In this document: one piece after another, positions 44,142-53,140 of the stretch | How positions within the stretch are numbered: position 1 is the stretch's first letter | How the letters are laid out: each line of letters opens with the position of its first letter | Position numbers and translations under genes: made by a program | Assembly (NCBI RefSeq): GCF_014207535.1 | Contig: NZ_JACHGK010000005.1 | Span: 62,001-126,000, forward strand | From: Bacillus benzoevorans | Lineage (GTDB): Bacteria; Bacillota; Bacilli; Bacillales; Cytobacillaceae | Direction of reading: 5' to 3' | DNA length: 64,000 bases | The notes under the pieces: generated by a model | What the model was told of the DNA's origin: nothing | The model's input: only the letters and a program-made list of their open reading frames with translations | The model's database searches: none

Positions 44142-45308
44142 ATGGCTAGCACTGGCGCAGAAAAAAGAGGATATTTTGGAGAATTTGGCGGAAGTTATAT
44201 TCCTGAACAGCTTCAAGTGGTAATGGATCGAATTGAGGAAAACTTTTTGCGATATAAGGATGATCCTGAATTCCAATCCGAATTAAATTATTATCTGAAA
44301 GAATATATTGGACGTGAAAATCCGCTTACATTTGCTGAAAATTTAACGAAACAATTAGGCGGAGCAAAAATTTATTTAAAAAGAGAAGATTTAAACCATA
44401 CTGGCTCTCATAAAATCAACAACGCTCTTGGTCAAATTCTATTAGCTAAAAAAATGGGGGCTAAGAGAATCATTGCTGAAACAGGAGCAGGACAACATGG
44501 TGTAGCAACTGCCACAGCCTGTGCCATGTTTGGGATGGAATGTGTGATTTATATGGGAAAAGTGGATACGGAACGGCAGGAGTTAAATGTTTTCCGGATG
44601 GAATTACTTGGAGCAAAGGTTGTTCCGGTCGAAAAAGGACAAGGCCGTTTGAAAGATGCGGTGGATGTAGCTTTAATGGATTTAATCGAAAATTATGAGA
44701 CAACCTTCTATTTAATTGGTTCGGCAGTAGGACCGCATCCATATCCATCTATTGTCAAACACTTTCAATCCATTATCAGTGCTGAATCGAAAAAGCAGAT
44801 TCTTGAAAAGGAAGGTAAACTGCCAACAGCTGTTGTGGCATGTACAGGCGGAGGCAGTAATGCAATTGGTTCATTTGTTAATTATTTCGATGATAAAGAG
44901 GTCCGCTTAATTGGCGTTGAACCGGCGGAAGCACCAACATTATCGAAAGGAGTACCAGCTGTTCTGCATGGATTTAACAGCTACACTTTATTGGATGAAA
45001 ACGGTGAGCCAAGTCCGGTATTCTCAATTGCTGCAGGATTAGATTATCCAGGCGTCGGACCTGAACACAGTTATTTAAAGGCAAGCGGCAGAGGTGAATA
45101 CGTAACGGTAACCGGACAAGAGGCCCTTGAGGCGTTTCAATTATTATCAAAAGTTGAAGGAATTATTCCCGCTTTAGAAAGTTCACATGCTGTTGCTCAT
45201 GCTGTTAAGCTGGCAAAAGAACTGTCCTCGGAAGATGTGATCATCGTCAATTTATCTGGTCGTGGTGACAAAGATGTGGATCAAGTGCATGAAATGCTAA
45301 AGAAATAA
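44142..45308 (+). CDS. trpB: Tryptophan synthase beta chain
   Basis: This 388-residue PLP enzyme has the TrpB motifs: LKREDLNHTGSHKINNALGQ with the PLP-binding lysine (near residue 87), AETGAGQHGVATATACA, and the phosphate-binding CTGGGSNAIG. It condenses indole with serine to tryptophan. It stands alone, without trpA or other trp genes, so it may act on free indole or be a second copy. A dyad AGACTTATTATAATAGTCT at about 44090-44108 overlaps the likely -10 region. Confidence 0.93.
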   Translation: MASTGAEKRGYFGEFGGSYIPEQLQVVMDRIEENFLRYKDDPEFQSELNYYLKEYIGRENPLTFAENLTKQLGGAKIYLKREDLNHTGSHKINNALGQILLAKKMGAKRIIAETGAGQHGVATATACAMFGMECVIYMGKVDTERQELNVFRMELLGAKVVPVEKGQGRLKDAVDVALMDLIENYETTFYLIGSAVGPHPYPSIVKHFQSIISAESKKQILEKEGKLPTAVVACTGGGSNAIGSFVNYFDDKEVRLIGVEPAEAPTLSKGVPAVLHGFNSYTLLDENGEPSPVFSIAAGLDYPGVGPEHSYLKASGRGEYVTVTGQEALEAFQLLSKVEGIIPALESSHAVAHAVKLAKELSSEDVIIVNLSGRGDKDVDQVHEMLKK

Positions 45309-45469
45309 TGTTTCTTCCTCATTCCGGAGGAATTTATGAAAAATATTTGAACAAGACAGGGGAAGACCGTATTTTGTGACTTTTGCTATACTTTTGTGAG
45401 CCATCTTTATGTTACTCTTACATTAATATTTATGGTTTATATTATGTAAGATGATATGGAGGGTTTTGA

Positions 45470-45712
45470 ATGAGTTGCGGATGTACAAGCAGATTAAAAG
45501 ATGGCAGGGAAGTAGTGGATCACGTAAAGGGTAAAGGGAAAGATAAATTTGCACCTGCAGTTGCGCATGAAATTCATTGTGAATGCGGCGAAACCTTTAC
45601 CCTAAAAACGGTAATTATGAATTGTCCAAAGTGTGAAATGACTTATGCTGTAACGCCTTGCGGTTCGGATGATTATAACAATATTAAGAAGGCGGGTATC
45701 AGTTACGCATAA
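45470..45712 (+). CDS. Small cysteine-rich protein, probable zinc binding
   Basis: I do not recognise this 80-residue protein. It has eight cysteines, including CGC near the N-terminus, CECG at about 37-40, and CPKC at about 52-55, which could bind one or two zinc ions. GGAGGG lies before the ATG. It is monocistronic, with a strong terminator downstream. Confidence 0.7.
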   Translation: MSCGCTSRLKDGREVVDHVKGKGKDKFAPAVAHEIHCECGETFTLKTVIMNCPKCEMTYAVTPCGSDDYNNIKKAGISYA

Positions 45713-45738
45713 CAGAAAAAATGATCGCTTGATTTTAT

Positions 45739-45784
45739 AAAAAGCAAATCCCTTTCACGTAAAAGTGGGATTTGCTTTTTTTGT
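45739..45784 (+). terminator. Rho-independent terminator
   Basis: AAAAAGCAAATCCC pairs with GGGATTTGCTTTTT, followed by a T-run. Confidence 0.93.
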
Positions 45785-45932
45785 TAGTGTTTTAATGGAG
45801 AATCTTCATTAATATAGTGGACGGTTTAATCATTGCCTATTAATATTAAACTAAAGAAAAGATTCTATATTTTACTGAACACATGAAAAGTGATGAAGGT
45901 TAGCTGATCACTGTTAACGGAGAGGATTAATA

Positions 45933-46694
45933 ATGAATAATGAAAAAAATCATACTATGATACAGTCGCTTCAGGTTGGAATGAGCATTGTTGATATCAT
46001 TGCAGCGAAAGAACAACCCTTGAAATTTTCTGAGATTCAGGAACTGACCCACATAACCAAAAGTAATTTATATAAGTATTTAAATACTCTCACTCATTTG
46101 CAGCTATTGTATCGCGATAAAAGGAGCGGGGCCTATATGCTTGGGAGCAAGATTATTGAGTATGGGAGAAGTGCGATTGGACATCAAGATATCATTGCTA
46201 CCGTAACACCATTTTTACAGGAGCTTGGACAGGATACATCACTAACAGTGCTATTAGTTATAGAAAGTCCAAACGGACCAGTCGTAGCAAATATCTGGAA
46301 TACAAACCATATGTTTAATATCGGGGCGCAAATAGGAACACAGCTGCCGATTTTGTCAGCAACAGGAAAGGTATTTTCAGCTTTTCCAACATCCTATATC
46401 ATACAGGATTGGAAGAAAAGAGAGTTGGATAAATTAACACTTGAGGAAAAGACAATGCTTGCTAAGGAAGAGCAGAAGCTGATCATGAATGGTATTTCTT
46501 TGTCTAAGGAGGCTCTGGTGCAAAATGTAATCTCAGCAGCATCGCCAATATTTAATTATAATATGGAATTACTCGGGACGATTACCCTTGTCGGCTTTTT
46601 ACCGTTTTTCGAGCAAGATGAAAATCATGCAGCCAGCCAAAAGCTGATAGAAGCAGCAAAGGAAGTTTCCCATATATTTGGTTATCAAGAATAA
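45933..46694 (+). CDS. IclR-family transcriptional regulator
   Basis: This 253-residue protein has an N-terminal winged helix (about 10-70, TKSNLYKYLNTLTHLQLLYRD) and an IclR effector domain (about 80-250). It differs clearly from the IclR protein at 4745-5521. It lies just upstream of the aromatic-acid transporter gene, separated by a terminator and a palindrome-containing promoter region, and probably controls the transporter. The ATG has GGAGAGGA upstream. Confidence 0.85.
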   Translation: MNNEKNHTMIQSLQVGMSIVDIIAAKEQPLKFSEIQELTHITKSNLYKYLNTLTHLQLLYRDKRSGAYMLGSKIIEYGRSAIGHQDIIATVTPFLQELGQDTSLTVLLVIESPNGPVVANIWNTNHMFNIGAQIGTQLPILSATGKVFSAFPTSYIIQDWKKRELDKLTLEEKTMLAKEEQKLIMNGISLSKEALVQNVISAASPIFNYNMELLGTITLVGFLPFFEQDENHAASQKLIEAAKEVSHIFGYQE

Positions 46695-46707
46695 GAACTT
46701 AATATGT

Positions 46708-46760
46708 AATAAAGGAGATTAATGAAGGAGGTATTACTTCATTAATCTCCTTTATTTTTT
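46708..46760 (+). terminator. Rho-independent terminator
   Basis: A 20-base arm (AATAAAGGAGATTAATGAAG) pairs perfectly with its complement and is followed by a T-run. Confidence 0.95.
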
Positions 46761-47150
46761 GCACTTTTCGTACGGTAAATGGGAAGGGTTATTCTCCTAT
46801 ATAGGAGGAAATGTAAGAATGAAAGAAAACAATATATTTACAATGAAAATATAGACAAAATATTGACAATTATCTGAAAATAAATTATTTTATATATAGA
46901 GAATATAGTTATCCAATTATGGAAAGTATCATGATCAATACGCCTATTTTAAATGGCGGCCAACGAGAAAGGGGAAACGATAATGATGTTAGTAATCATA
47001 GATGGATAAATGTAATTGCTTGTAATTATCTGAATTTTCAGTAATTAATGAAAAGCAATATTTCCACTGCTGACTCTAAAATCATGAAAATACAGCAAAG
47101 AAGGCGGGAAATTACCATTGCTGTAAGAAAATTGAATATTGAAGGGATGA
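46761..47150 (+). promoter_or_regulatory. Promoter region of the aromatic-acid transporter
   Basis: This 390-bp region holds a perfect 14-bp palindrome CTCCTATATAGGAG at 46794-46807 and a CGTACG core near 46769 like that in the hydroxylase promoter. No clear -35/-10 pair can be assigned. It is the likely operator region for the IclR protein next door. Confidence 0.45.
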
Positions 47151-48515
47151 ATGGACTTGGTCAAGATTAATCCAACTGCAATCATTACAAACAGTAAGTT
47201 TAATAAATTCCATCTAAGTTTACTGCTATGGAGTCTCATTATCATTATTTTTGATGGATATGACATTGTCATCTATGGTACTGTCGTACCTGTATTAATC
47301 GAGGAATGGAATTTAGGTCCAGTTGAAGCAGGTGCATTAGGGAGTTATGGGTTGTTTGGAATGATGTTTGGTGCTATTCTTCTTGGAATTTTGGCAGATG
47401 CCATTGGCAGAAAAAAAGTGATTATACTTTCCCTTTTCCTGTTTAGTCTGTTTACATTCTTATGCGGATTTGCGGATAATCCAACGATTTTTTCAACTTA
47501 TCGATTTTTAGCAGGTTTAGGACTCGGCGGGATTATGCCAAACGTAATTGCTTTACTAACTGACTATGCACCAGTAAAAATTCGAAGTATGATTGTATCC
47601 ATCGTTTTGTGCGGTTATTCGATTGGCGGCATGCTGGCGCCTCTATTAGGGATTTTTGCTATGCCAAAATATGGATGGCAATCCATTTTCTGGTTCGCTG
47701 GTCTTCCTTTGTTATTACTTCCTTTATTGCATAAGATGCTGCCTGAATCGGCAAATCACTTAATTAAAAAGGAAAAAAAGGGACAGCTGTTAGAACTTCT
47801 TTCTAAAGTGAACCCAGATTTAATATTCGATCAACAGGTTGAAATAGAAGAAGTAAAACAAGAAACGCCAAAGGTGCCTGTTATCGGATTATTTAAAGAA
47901 TCCCGTGCGCTTAGTACAGTTATGTTTTGGGCGGCATTTTTCTCATGCTTACTGATGATATACGGTTTGAACACTTGGCTGCCTAAACTGATGATGAATG
48001 CTGGATACGGGCTTAATTCCAGCTTAATCTTCCTGATAACTTTACAAGGAGGAGCAATTATTGGTTCACTGGTCATCGGCCGTCTTTGCGATAAATATGG
48101 CTTTAAAAAGATGTTGATTCCTCTTTATACCTTAGGTGCTGTAAGTCTGACACTTTTGGGATTTGGCGGTAATATCGTCTTTATCTATGTCCTAGTGGCA
48201 CTTGCCGGCGCATCCACAATTGGAGCACAAAACCTTATCCAAGCATATGTCTCACAGTATTATCCGCCACATACAAGATCAACTGCACTTGGTATGGCAT
48301 CCGGAATTGGAAGAATGGGGGGCATGATGGGACCGCTTTTAGGCGGTATTCTTTTAGCCCGTGCCTTACCAATTCAGCTAAATTTCATTGCCTTTGCCAT
48401 ACCGGGTATCATTGCTGCGATTGCTTTATCACTTGTTTATAAAAAAGCAGGACATGATGATCAACAAAAGAGAAAGAACGAACTGACAGAGAGTACGTTT
48501 CAACAAAATGCATAG
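47151..48515 (+). CDS. Aromatic acid:H+ symporter-family MFS transporter
   Basis: This 454-residue protein has twelve membrane segments. The first-helix motif FDGYDIVIYGTVVPVL and the loop motif GILADAIGRKK are typical of the AAHS family (BenK/PcaK), which imports benzoate, hydroxybenzoates or related acids with protons. The ribosome binding site GAAGGGA is close to the ATG. Neighbours are an IclR regulator and a MhqD-like hydrolase, which fits an aromatic role. The exact substrate is not known. Confidence 0.82.
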   Translation: MDLVKINPTAIITNSKFNKFHLSLLLWSLIIIIFDGYDIVIYGTVVPVLIEEWNLGPVEAGALGSYGLFGMMFGAILLGILADAIGRKKVIILSLFLFSLFTFLCGFADNPTIFSTYRFLAGLGLGGIMPNVIALLTDYAPVKIRSMIVSIVLCGYSIGGMLAPLLGIFAMPKYGWQSIFWFAGLPLLLLPLLHKMLPESANHLIKKEKKGQLLELLSKVNPDLIFDQQVEIEEVKQETPKVPVIGLFKESRALSTVMFWAAFFSCLLMIYGLNTWLPKLMMNAGYGLNSSLIFLITLQGGAIIGSLVIGRLCDKYGFKKMLIPLYTLGAVSLTLLGFGGNIVFIYVLVALAGASTIGAQNLIQAYVSQYYPPHTRSTALGMASGIGRMGGMMGPLLGGILLARALPIQLNFIAFAIPGIIAAIALSLVYKKAGHDDQQKRKNELTESTFQQNA

Positions 48516-48594
48516 AAGAAATTCAGAATGGGGAAGACATAAAGCCGGGTTCCATGGTTATAATAAAATAGGGATAAAAGCATAAGAAAATGGC

Positions 48595-48625
48595 AAAAGA
48601 AGTTGTTTCATACAGCTTCTTTTTT
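48595..48625 (+). terminator. Rho-independent terminator
   Basis: AAAAGAAGTTG pairs with CAGCTTCTTTT (one G-T pair), then T. Confidence 0.8.
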
Positions 48626-48759
48626 CGTTCTATTAAATTTTTTATACAATGGCATGAAACGGTGATAGAAATATTATTTAATCAAAATATATTGTGAATT
48701 ATAATCGAGAAATATAGAATATTTAGTGATAAGTTTGTTTTTACCGGGAGGTACGTTAC

Positions 48760-49401
48760 ATGAATTGTCCATTTCAATACACAATCCTATTACCAGAAAA
48801 TATGGATAGGGAAAAGACATATCCTGTCATATATGCTTTACATGGAATTGGTTATAACGAACAGTTTATGGTGAATTTACTGAAAGATCTGCAGGATGAA
48901 GCGATCATAATTGGAATTAGAGGAGACCTGCCGTTTAAAAAAGGATATGCCTACTATTATTTAAAGGGGTATGGCATTCCGGAACGGGATTTATTTTTTA
49001 CAAGTATGGCGAAAATCATCGATTTTATCGAATATTCCGTCCATACCTATCCGATTGACCCGAAGCAAAAATATTTCATTGGATTTAGTCAGGGGGCCAT
49101 TCTCAGTACAAGTCTGGCATTAGTATTGGGTAATTCTGTCAAGGGTATTGTCCCAATGAACGGCTATATTCCCGATTTTCTCACTGAGGTCTATCCGCTA
49201 AAATCCATTGCCCATTTGTCTGTTTTTATTTGTCAGGGATTAAACGATCCTATTTTTCCATTAAAGGTTGGACAGGAGAGTTTTGCCTATTTCCGCGAAC
49301 ACGCAGCATCTGTGAAATATTCAATCTATCCGGCTGAACATGAAATTACGGATAATACTGCAGAAGATGTAGCTGCCTGGCTGCGGCGACAGTTAAAATA
49401 G
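48760..49401 (+). CDS. Alpha/beta hydrolase, MhqD/YodD-like carboxylesterase
   Basis: This 213-residue hydrolase of the phospholipase/carboxylesterase type has the nucleophile elbow GFSQGA (Ser about residue 115), an aspartate in LNDPIFP and a histidine in AEHEIT. It resembles MhqD and YodD of Bacillus, linked to quinone and aromatic stress. It has no signal peptide. The ATG has GGGAGGT upstream. The substrate is unknown. Confidence 0.8.
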   Translation: MNCPFQYTILLPENMDREKTYPVIYALHGIGYNEQFMVNLLKDLQDEAIIIGIRGDLPFKKGYAYYYLKGYGIPERDLFFTSMAKIIDFIEYSVHTYPIDPKQKYFIGFSQGAILSTSLALVLGNSVKGIVPMNGYIPDFLTEVYPLKSIAHLSVFICQGLNDPIFPLKVGQESFAYFREHAASVKYSIYPAEHEITDNTAEDVAAWLRRQLK

Positions 49402-49456
49402 CGGCAAAAACAGAGATAAAAACGTTAGAAGTAGGTCAGGAAAAATATGGCGGGAT

Positions 49457-49497
49457 AAAAAGTTCTGTAGGGAATCAGTTCTACAGAACTTTTATTT
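49457..49497. terminator. Rho-independent terminator
   Basis: AAGTTCTGTAG pairs with CTACAGAACTT over a ten-base loop, with T-rich flanks. It separates the hydrolase from the convergent OsmC gene. Confidence 0.9.
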
Positions 49498-49520
49498 TTA
49501 GCACGTTGTTTCAAGCTTTA

Positions 49521-49943
49521 TTATATCAATATTTCTTTGCTTCCATTGATTGAATACCCAGCAGTTATTTCCGCATTTAAAGAATGAGCAACAGAACAGT
49601 ATTTATCTTTTGAAAGCTGAATCGCACGAACAACCTTATCTTCAGGCAGATCCCCTTCAAGGGCATAAAGAATGTGAATGTTTGTAAACCGTTTCGGATG
49701 TTCATCCGCGCGGTCTCCTTTTACTTCCATATGGAAAGAAATAGGCTCAAGCTTCATTTTTTTTAAGATCGAAATAATATCAATCCCTGTACATCCTGCC
49801 ACCCCATGCAATAGCAATTCTGTCGGTCTGGATCCAGTATTTTCTCCTCCAACTTCCCCAGAAGCATCCATCCTTACTTCATGGCCAGAGTCACTAACCC
49901 CCGTAAACGCCATTTGTCCATTCCACTTAACAGTAGACTCCAT
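49521..49943 (-). CDS. OsmC-family peroxiredoxin-like protein
   Basis: This 140-residue protein has the OsmC/Ohr fold with the catalytic-type cysteine in HGVAGCTGIDI (about residue 59) and a second one in SKDKYCSVAHSL (about residue 115). It probably reduces organic hydroperoxides. The third of three consecutive in-frame ATGs (49943) is the likely start, nine bases after AAGGGG; a much earlier frame opening at 50048 would add a non-conserved extension. Confidence 0.85.
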   Translation of the reverse strand: MESTVKWNGQMAFTGVSDSGHEVRMDASGEVGGENTGSRPTELLLHGVAGCTGIDIISILKKMKLEPISFHMEVKGDRADEHPKRFTNIHILYALEGDLPEDKVVRAIQLSKDKYCSVAHSLNAEITAGYSINGSKEILI

Positions 49944-50197
49944 CATCATCAACCCCTTAGACACAGTGATGTCCCTATATTTGTCGAACAAAGATTGTTG
50001 ACAAGTGTTTGTTGTTTGGGACCAACTATTATTATAAACATTTTCCAATATATAAATAGTGAAATACTTGAATAAATCTCCTTTTTAGAGCTAAAAAACT
50101 GAAAGTGAAGAAAAGAAAAGAATGATTGGTTTTTTTCGTTGTTTTCACAGAAATAATGTTAAAATAAAGCAAAAATAAATGTTAGAGGGGAATCATT

Positions 50198-50395
50198 ATG
50201 CCGGGAACAAAAAGAAGTAACATCAAACCAGGAATCAAAGTAAGGATCGTCCAGAAACAGGATCAGCGCAGTGGAAAATTAACAGGAGGTGTCGTGGCAA
50301 AAATATTAACAAATTCAGCAACACATCCTCACGGAGTTAAGGTGATGCTCGAGAACGGAATCGTCGGCCGTGTAAAAGAAATCCTGAACGATTGA
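50198..50395 (+). CDS. ywbE: YwbE-family small protein
   Basis: This 65-residue protein matches YwbE (DUF2196) in length and sequence, with GTKRSNIKPGIKVRIVQKQD and the TGGVVAKILTNSATHPHGVKV core. It looks like a small beta-barrel; its function is unknown. GAGGGGAA precedes the ATG. The stop codon is inside the terminator hairpin. Confidence 0.88.
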   Translation: MPGTKRSNIKPGIKVRIVQKQDQRSGKLTGGVVAKILTNSATHPHGVKVMLENGIVGRVKEILND

Positions 50396-50428
50396 AGTAC
50401 GAACAGTTTTTCCGCTGTTCGTACTTCA
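50393..50428. terminator. Bidirectional terminator
   Basis: TGAAGTACGAACAG pairs perfectly with CTGTTCGTACTTCA. It begins at the ywbE stop codon. Confidence 0.9.
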
Positions 50429-50439
50429 ATACCACAAAC

Positions 50440-51192
50440 TTATGCAGTTCTTACATTTTGCAGGAAAGACAGCACCTTGTTATTAAATTCTTCCTTCTTT
50501 TCAATGTTTGAAAGGTGGCCGCATTTTCTTAATATAAATAGCTCGGAGTTTGGCAGCAAAACATGCGTTTGATATGCGCAATAAACGGGAGTCACTTTAT
50601 CCTGATCGCTTCCAACCACTAAAACAGGTATTTTAAAAAATGGCAGGAAGGGAAGATAATTTCTAGATAAAGAAGATTTGGAGGAGCTTATGTACGTTAT
50701 TTTATTAATAAAAAAAGTTTCTTCAGCTCTTCTCATTAACGCTAAATCCTTTTGATTATAAATACATTTGGCAGCAAAAAGTTTTGTATTTTCTTCGTTT
50801 GTTCTGTTCATCACACTCGAGGCCCCGAGATAGAGGACGATGCCTCTCAACCAAAAAGGTGCATAGGAGAGCGAGTTACAGATGATTAATGAATTAACAA
50901 GGGAAGGTCTCCTTAAATACAACTCCTGTGCGACAATGCCACCCAAAGATAAACCGCAAACATGAACCTTTTCAATTTCAAGAAAATCTAACACCTCAAG
51001 AATATCCGTAACAAAGGCACGAATGGAAATATCAGTTGATAAAGGTGAATCCCCATGCCCTCTTAATTCAGGGATTATTAAACGATAATGTTCTGCTAAT
51101 TGATGCTGTGAATTCCACAATTCTATCGTATTTCCCAGACCGTGAATGAATAAAAGCGGTTCACCAGATCCCCGTTCGATGAAATGAATAAT
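50440..51192 (-). CDS. Alpha/beta hydrolase, apparently started at ATT
   Basis: This is an alpha/beta hydrolase with nucleophile elbow GLSLGG and a C-terminal GSDQDKVTP/CGHLSNIE (Asp, His). The obvious TTG at 51120 would remove the first strand and the oxyanion motif. The frame continues upstream through FIERGSGEPLLFIHGLGN, which is exactly the missing part, to an in-frame TAG. There is no ATG, GTG, TTG or CTG between, apart from an internal CTG. AAAGGAG at 51201-51207 lies eight bases before ATT 51192, so ATT is the best start, giving 250 residues. A recent ATG-to-ATT change or a sequence error is the alternative. Substrate unknown. Confidence 0.7.
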   Translation of the reverse strand: MIHFIERGSGEPLLFIHGLGNTIELWNSQHQLAEHYRLIIPELRGHGDSPLSTDISIRAFVTDILEVLDFLEIEKVHVCGLSLGGIVAQELYLRRPSLVNSLIICNSLSYAPFWLRGIVLYLGASSVMNRTNEENTKLFAAKCIYNQKDLALMRRAEETFFINKITYISSSKSSLSRNYLPFLPFFKIPVLVVGSDQDKVTPVYCAYQTHVLLPNSELFILRKCGHLSNIEKKEEFNNKVLSFLQNVRTA

Positions 51193-51267
51193 AGTAAGTT
51201 CTCCTTTCTATAAGCAGAGCTTAAATATATCGAATACAGCAGATGAAAAATGATTTTTCTGCAATAA

Positions 51268-51308
51268 AAAAAGGGTTACCAATTTTTCGAAATTTGATAC
51301 CCCTTTTC
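51268..51308 (-). terminator. Terminator-like hairpin between divergent genes (minus strand)
   Basis: On the minus strand, GGGGTATCAAATTT pairs imperfectly with AATTGGTAACCC and is followed by seven T. No recognised gene ends here. A 70-codon minus-strand frame ends at 51313 just before it but overlaps the start of the next gene and looks non-coding. Confidence 0.45.
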
Positions 51309-51509
51309 ACTATTAAATATTTAGGGCAAATAGCAAGCTGGCATTATTTTTTAATAATAATTTAGGGAAGCATTCATAATGACATGCAAATTCCCAATAA
51401 AATCCAATGCTTAATAATAGAAAAATGGAGATTTTATTGATATAGTTATAATAGATTGAATATTTTAAAAATAACATGTACATATAATGTTGGTCGGAGG
51501 CTATGTTTC

Positions 51510-52334
51510 GTGAAAATATTTTCAAAATTTAGTTTATTCGTGTTGTTATGCTCTATTTTCCTTCTTACAGCTTGTGGCCCGAGTGAACCAACAACGGGTG
51601 AAGCAAAAGAGTTAGATGAAGACAAAGTAACTCTTCGCGTTGTAACGGATGCAGCCTATACTCCATTTGAATATCTCGAAGGCGATGGCATTAAAGGTTT
51701 CGATATTGATTTTGTCAGAGCCGTTGCAGAAGAAGCAGGTTATAATGTAAAAATTGAGCATGTAAGCTGGGACCCGCTTTTTGAGGAGATTGAAAATAAA
51801 GATGCCGATCTCGCGGTATCCGCCATTACGATTAATGAAGACCGAAAGCAAACGTATGATTTTTCAGTTGCGTATTTTTTATCAACCAATAAGATTCTTG
51901 TTCTAAAGGACAGTGATATTAAAAGCGGGGAAGATTTAGAAGGAAAAGTCGTTGCGGTCCAGAATGGTACAACAGCAAAGGAAACAGTTGAAGCCATCTT
52001 AGGTAAAAACAACCAGGATATCCGCAAGTTTGAAAATAATAACCTGGCGATTCAAGCACTGTTAAACGGGAAAGCTGATGCTGTTGTCGCAGATAATACA
52101 GTTCTCGAGGAATATGTGAAAAAAAATCCTGAAAAGGATTTAATGGTCATTACGGATAAAAGCTTTGCAGAAGAACATTACGGTTTCATGTTCCCGAAAG
52201 GCAGTGGACTAAAGGAGAAGATGGACAAAGCTATTGATGATCTTTTCGACAACGGTTCTTTTACTGAAATTTATCAGCAATGGTTTGGGACCAAGCCGGA
52301 TATTGAATATTTAAAAGAACTGCAAAATGAATAA
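51510..52334 (+). CDS. Amino-acid ABC transporter substrate-binding lipoprotein
   Basis: This 274-residue protein has a lipoprotein signal (FSKFSLFVLLCSIFLLTAC, lipobox LTAC with Cys about residue 22) and a family-3 solute-binding domain (VVTDAAYTPFEYLEGDGIKG, then SAITINEDRKQTYDFS). It would bind an amino acid outside the membrane. The start is GTG 51510, nine bases after GGAGG; an in-frame start at 51456 has no such site. No permease or ATPase gene follows, so the partners are elsewhere. Confidence 0.88.
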   Translation: MKIFSKFSLFVLLCSIFLLTACGPSEPTTGEAKELDEDKVTLRVVTDAAYTPFEYLEGDGIKGFDIDFVRAVAEEAGYNVKIEHVSWDPLFEEIENKDADLAVSAITINEDRKQTYDFSVAYFLSTNKILVLKDSDIKSGEDLEGKVVAVQNGTTAKETVEAILGKNNQDIRKFENNNLAIQALLNGKADAVVADNTVLEEYVKKNPEKDLMVITDKSFAEEHYGFMFPKGSGLKEKMDKAIDDLFDNGSFTEIYQQWFGTKPDIEYLKELQNE

Positions 52335-52344
52335 CTCTGAATTG

Positions 52345-52405
52345 AGGATGACTCAAATGAATGGGACCAAACCAGGCAAAAGGAGCAGGTCCATTGAGTC
52401 ATCCT
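52345..52405 (+). terminator. Rho-independent terminator with long loop
   Basis: AGGATGACTCA pairs with TGAGTCATCCT, followed by TTATT, after the binding-protein gene. Confidence 0.75.
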
Positions 52406-52575
52406 TTATTATTCTTGTAAGGAAATGTATGCCTGCCGCCATTATTTCCTTATCATTGACCCCACGGCATACAGTGAAACTTATTCCCTGCAAAAGACCA
52501 TTCACATATCGGATGATTAATATAAAAGAAAAACACAGATACTAAAATGAATGGATCTAAAGGAGGGCTGCAGGA

Positions 52576-52686
52576 ATGGAACAAAAAAATCTGAAAAATG
52601 TTAAGACGAAACCAAACGGCAAGTCCGTTAAGAACCCTATCGAGGTTCAAGGCGGCTTTTATTCTAAAGCACAAAAGAAAAAATAA
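52576..52686 (+). CDS. Small basic protein, 36 residues
   Basis: A 36-codon frame starts with ATG, eight bases after AGGAGGG. The peptide is very basic (eleven lysines) and ends FYSKAQKKK. I do not recognise it. The strong ribosome binding site and the terminator at 52695 support a real gene; it may be a spore or nucleic-acid-binding peptide, but nothing proves that. Confidence 0.55.
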   Translation: MEQKNLKNVKTKPNGKSVKNPIEVQGGFYSKAQKKK

Positions 52687-52694
52687 ACGAAGAA

Positions 52695-52726
52695 AGGCAG
52701 CCGGTTGACTTTTATCCTGGCTGCCT
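52695..52726. terminator. Terminator-like hairpin
   Basis: AGGCAGCC pairs with GGCTGCCT. It lies between the small basic gene and the convergent gene at 52748. Confidence 0.65.
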
Positions 52727-52747
52727 CTTAAAGCTTCATGTTTTTCG

Positions 52748-53044
52748 TTATTTCCGCTTCTGCATTTCTTCACTGACGACAAAAGCAAGATCGTCATTTC
52801 CAAATAATGATAAAACTCCAAGCAAAGTTTCATTTCGAATTTCACCAGCTTCTTCTTTCGGAACTGTTAATTCGATTGCTTCTTTTAATGCTGGGTTTTT
52901 ACTTTGCGCGGGATAAGCCCGAAGGTAGACTTCCTCAGGGTTGAGATCACGATTTATACACCACTGAGCAAAGACTAAAATCATCATTTTTTCATCGCGT
53001 TGATAATTCGCAATGATTTTATCCTGTAAATCTTTTTGATCCAT
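52748..53044 (-). CDS. Hypothetical acidic protein
   Basis: I do not recognise this 98-residue protein. It is acidic and probably helical, with NYQRDEKMMILVFAQWCINR near the N-terminus. The second in-frame ATG (53044) is preferred, because AAAGGAG abuts the first one at 53050. Single gene. Confidence 0.65.
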   Translation of the reverse strand: MDQKDLQDKIIANYQRDEKMMILVFAQWCINRDLNPEEVYLRAYPAQSKNPALKEAIELTVPKEEAGEIRNETLLGVLSLFGNDDLAFVVSEEMQKRK

Positions 53045-53140
53045 ATTCATTCTCCTTTTTGCAACTGGCTAATTAAATTATACAAGCAAATGGAGATGAA
53101 TGAAAAAGATAATCAAGGGCTAGCATTTCCTAATAATCTT

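Noticed and set aside
51313..51525. 70-codon minus-strand frame before the orphan terminator
   Set aside because: It overlaps the start of the binding-protein gene, has no good ribosome binding site and an AT-driven composition. Its terminator is reported separately.
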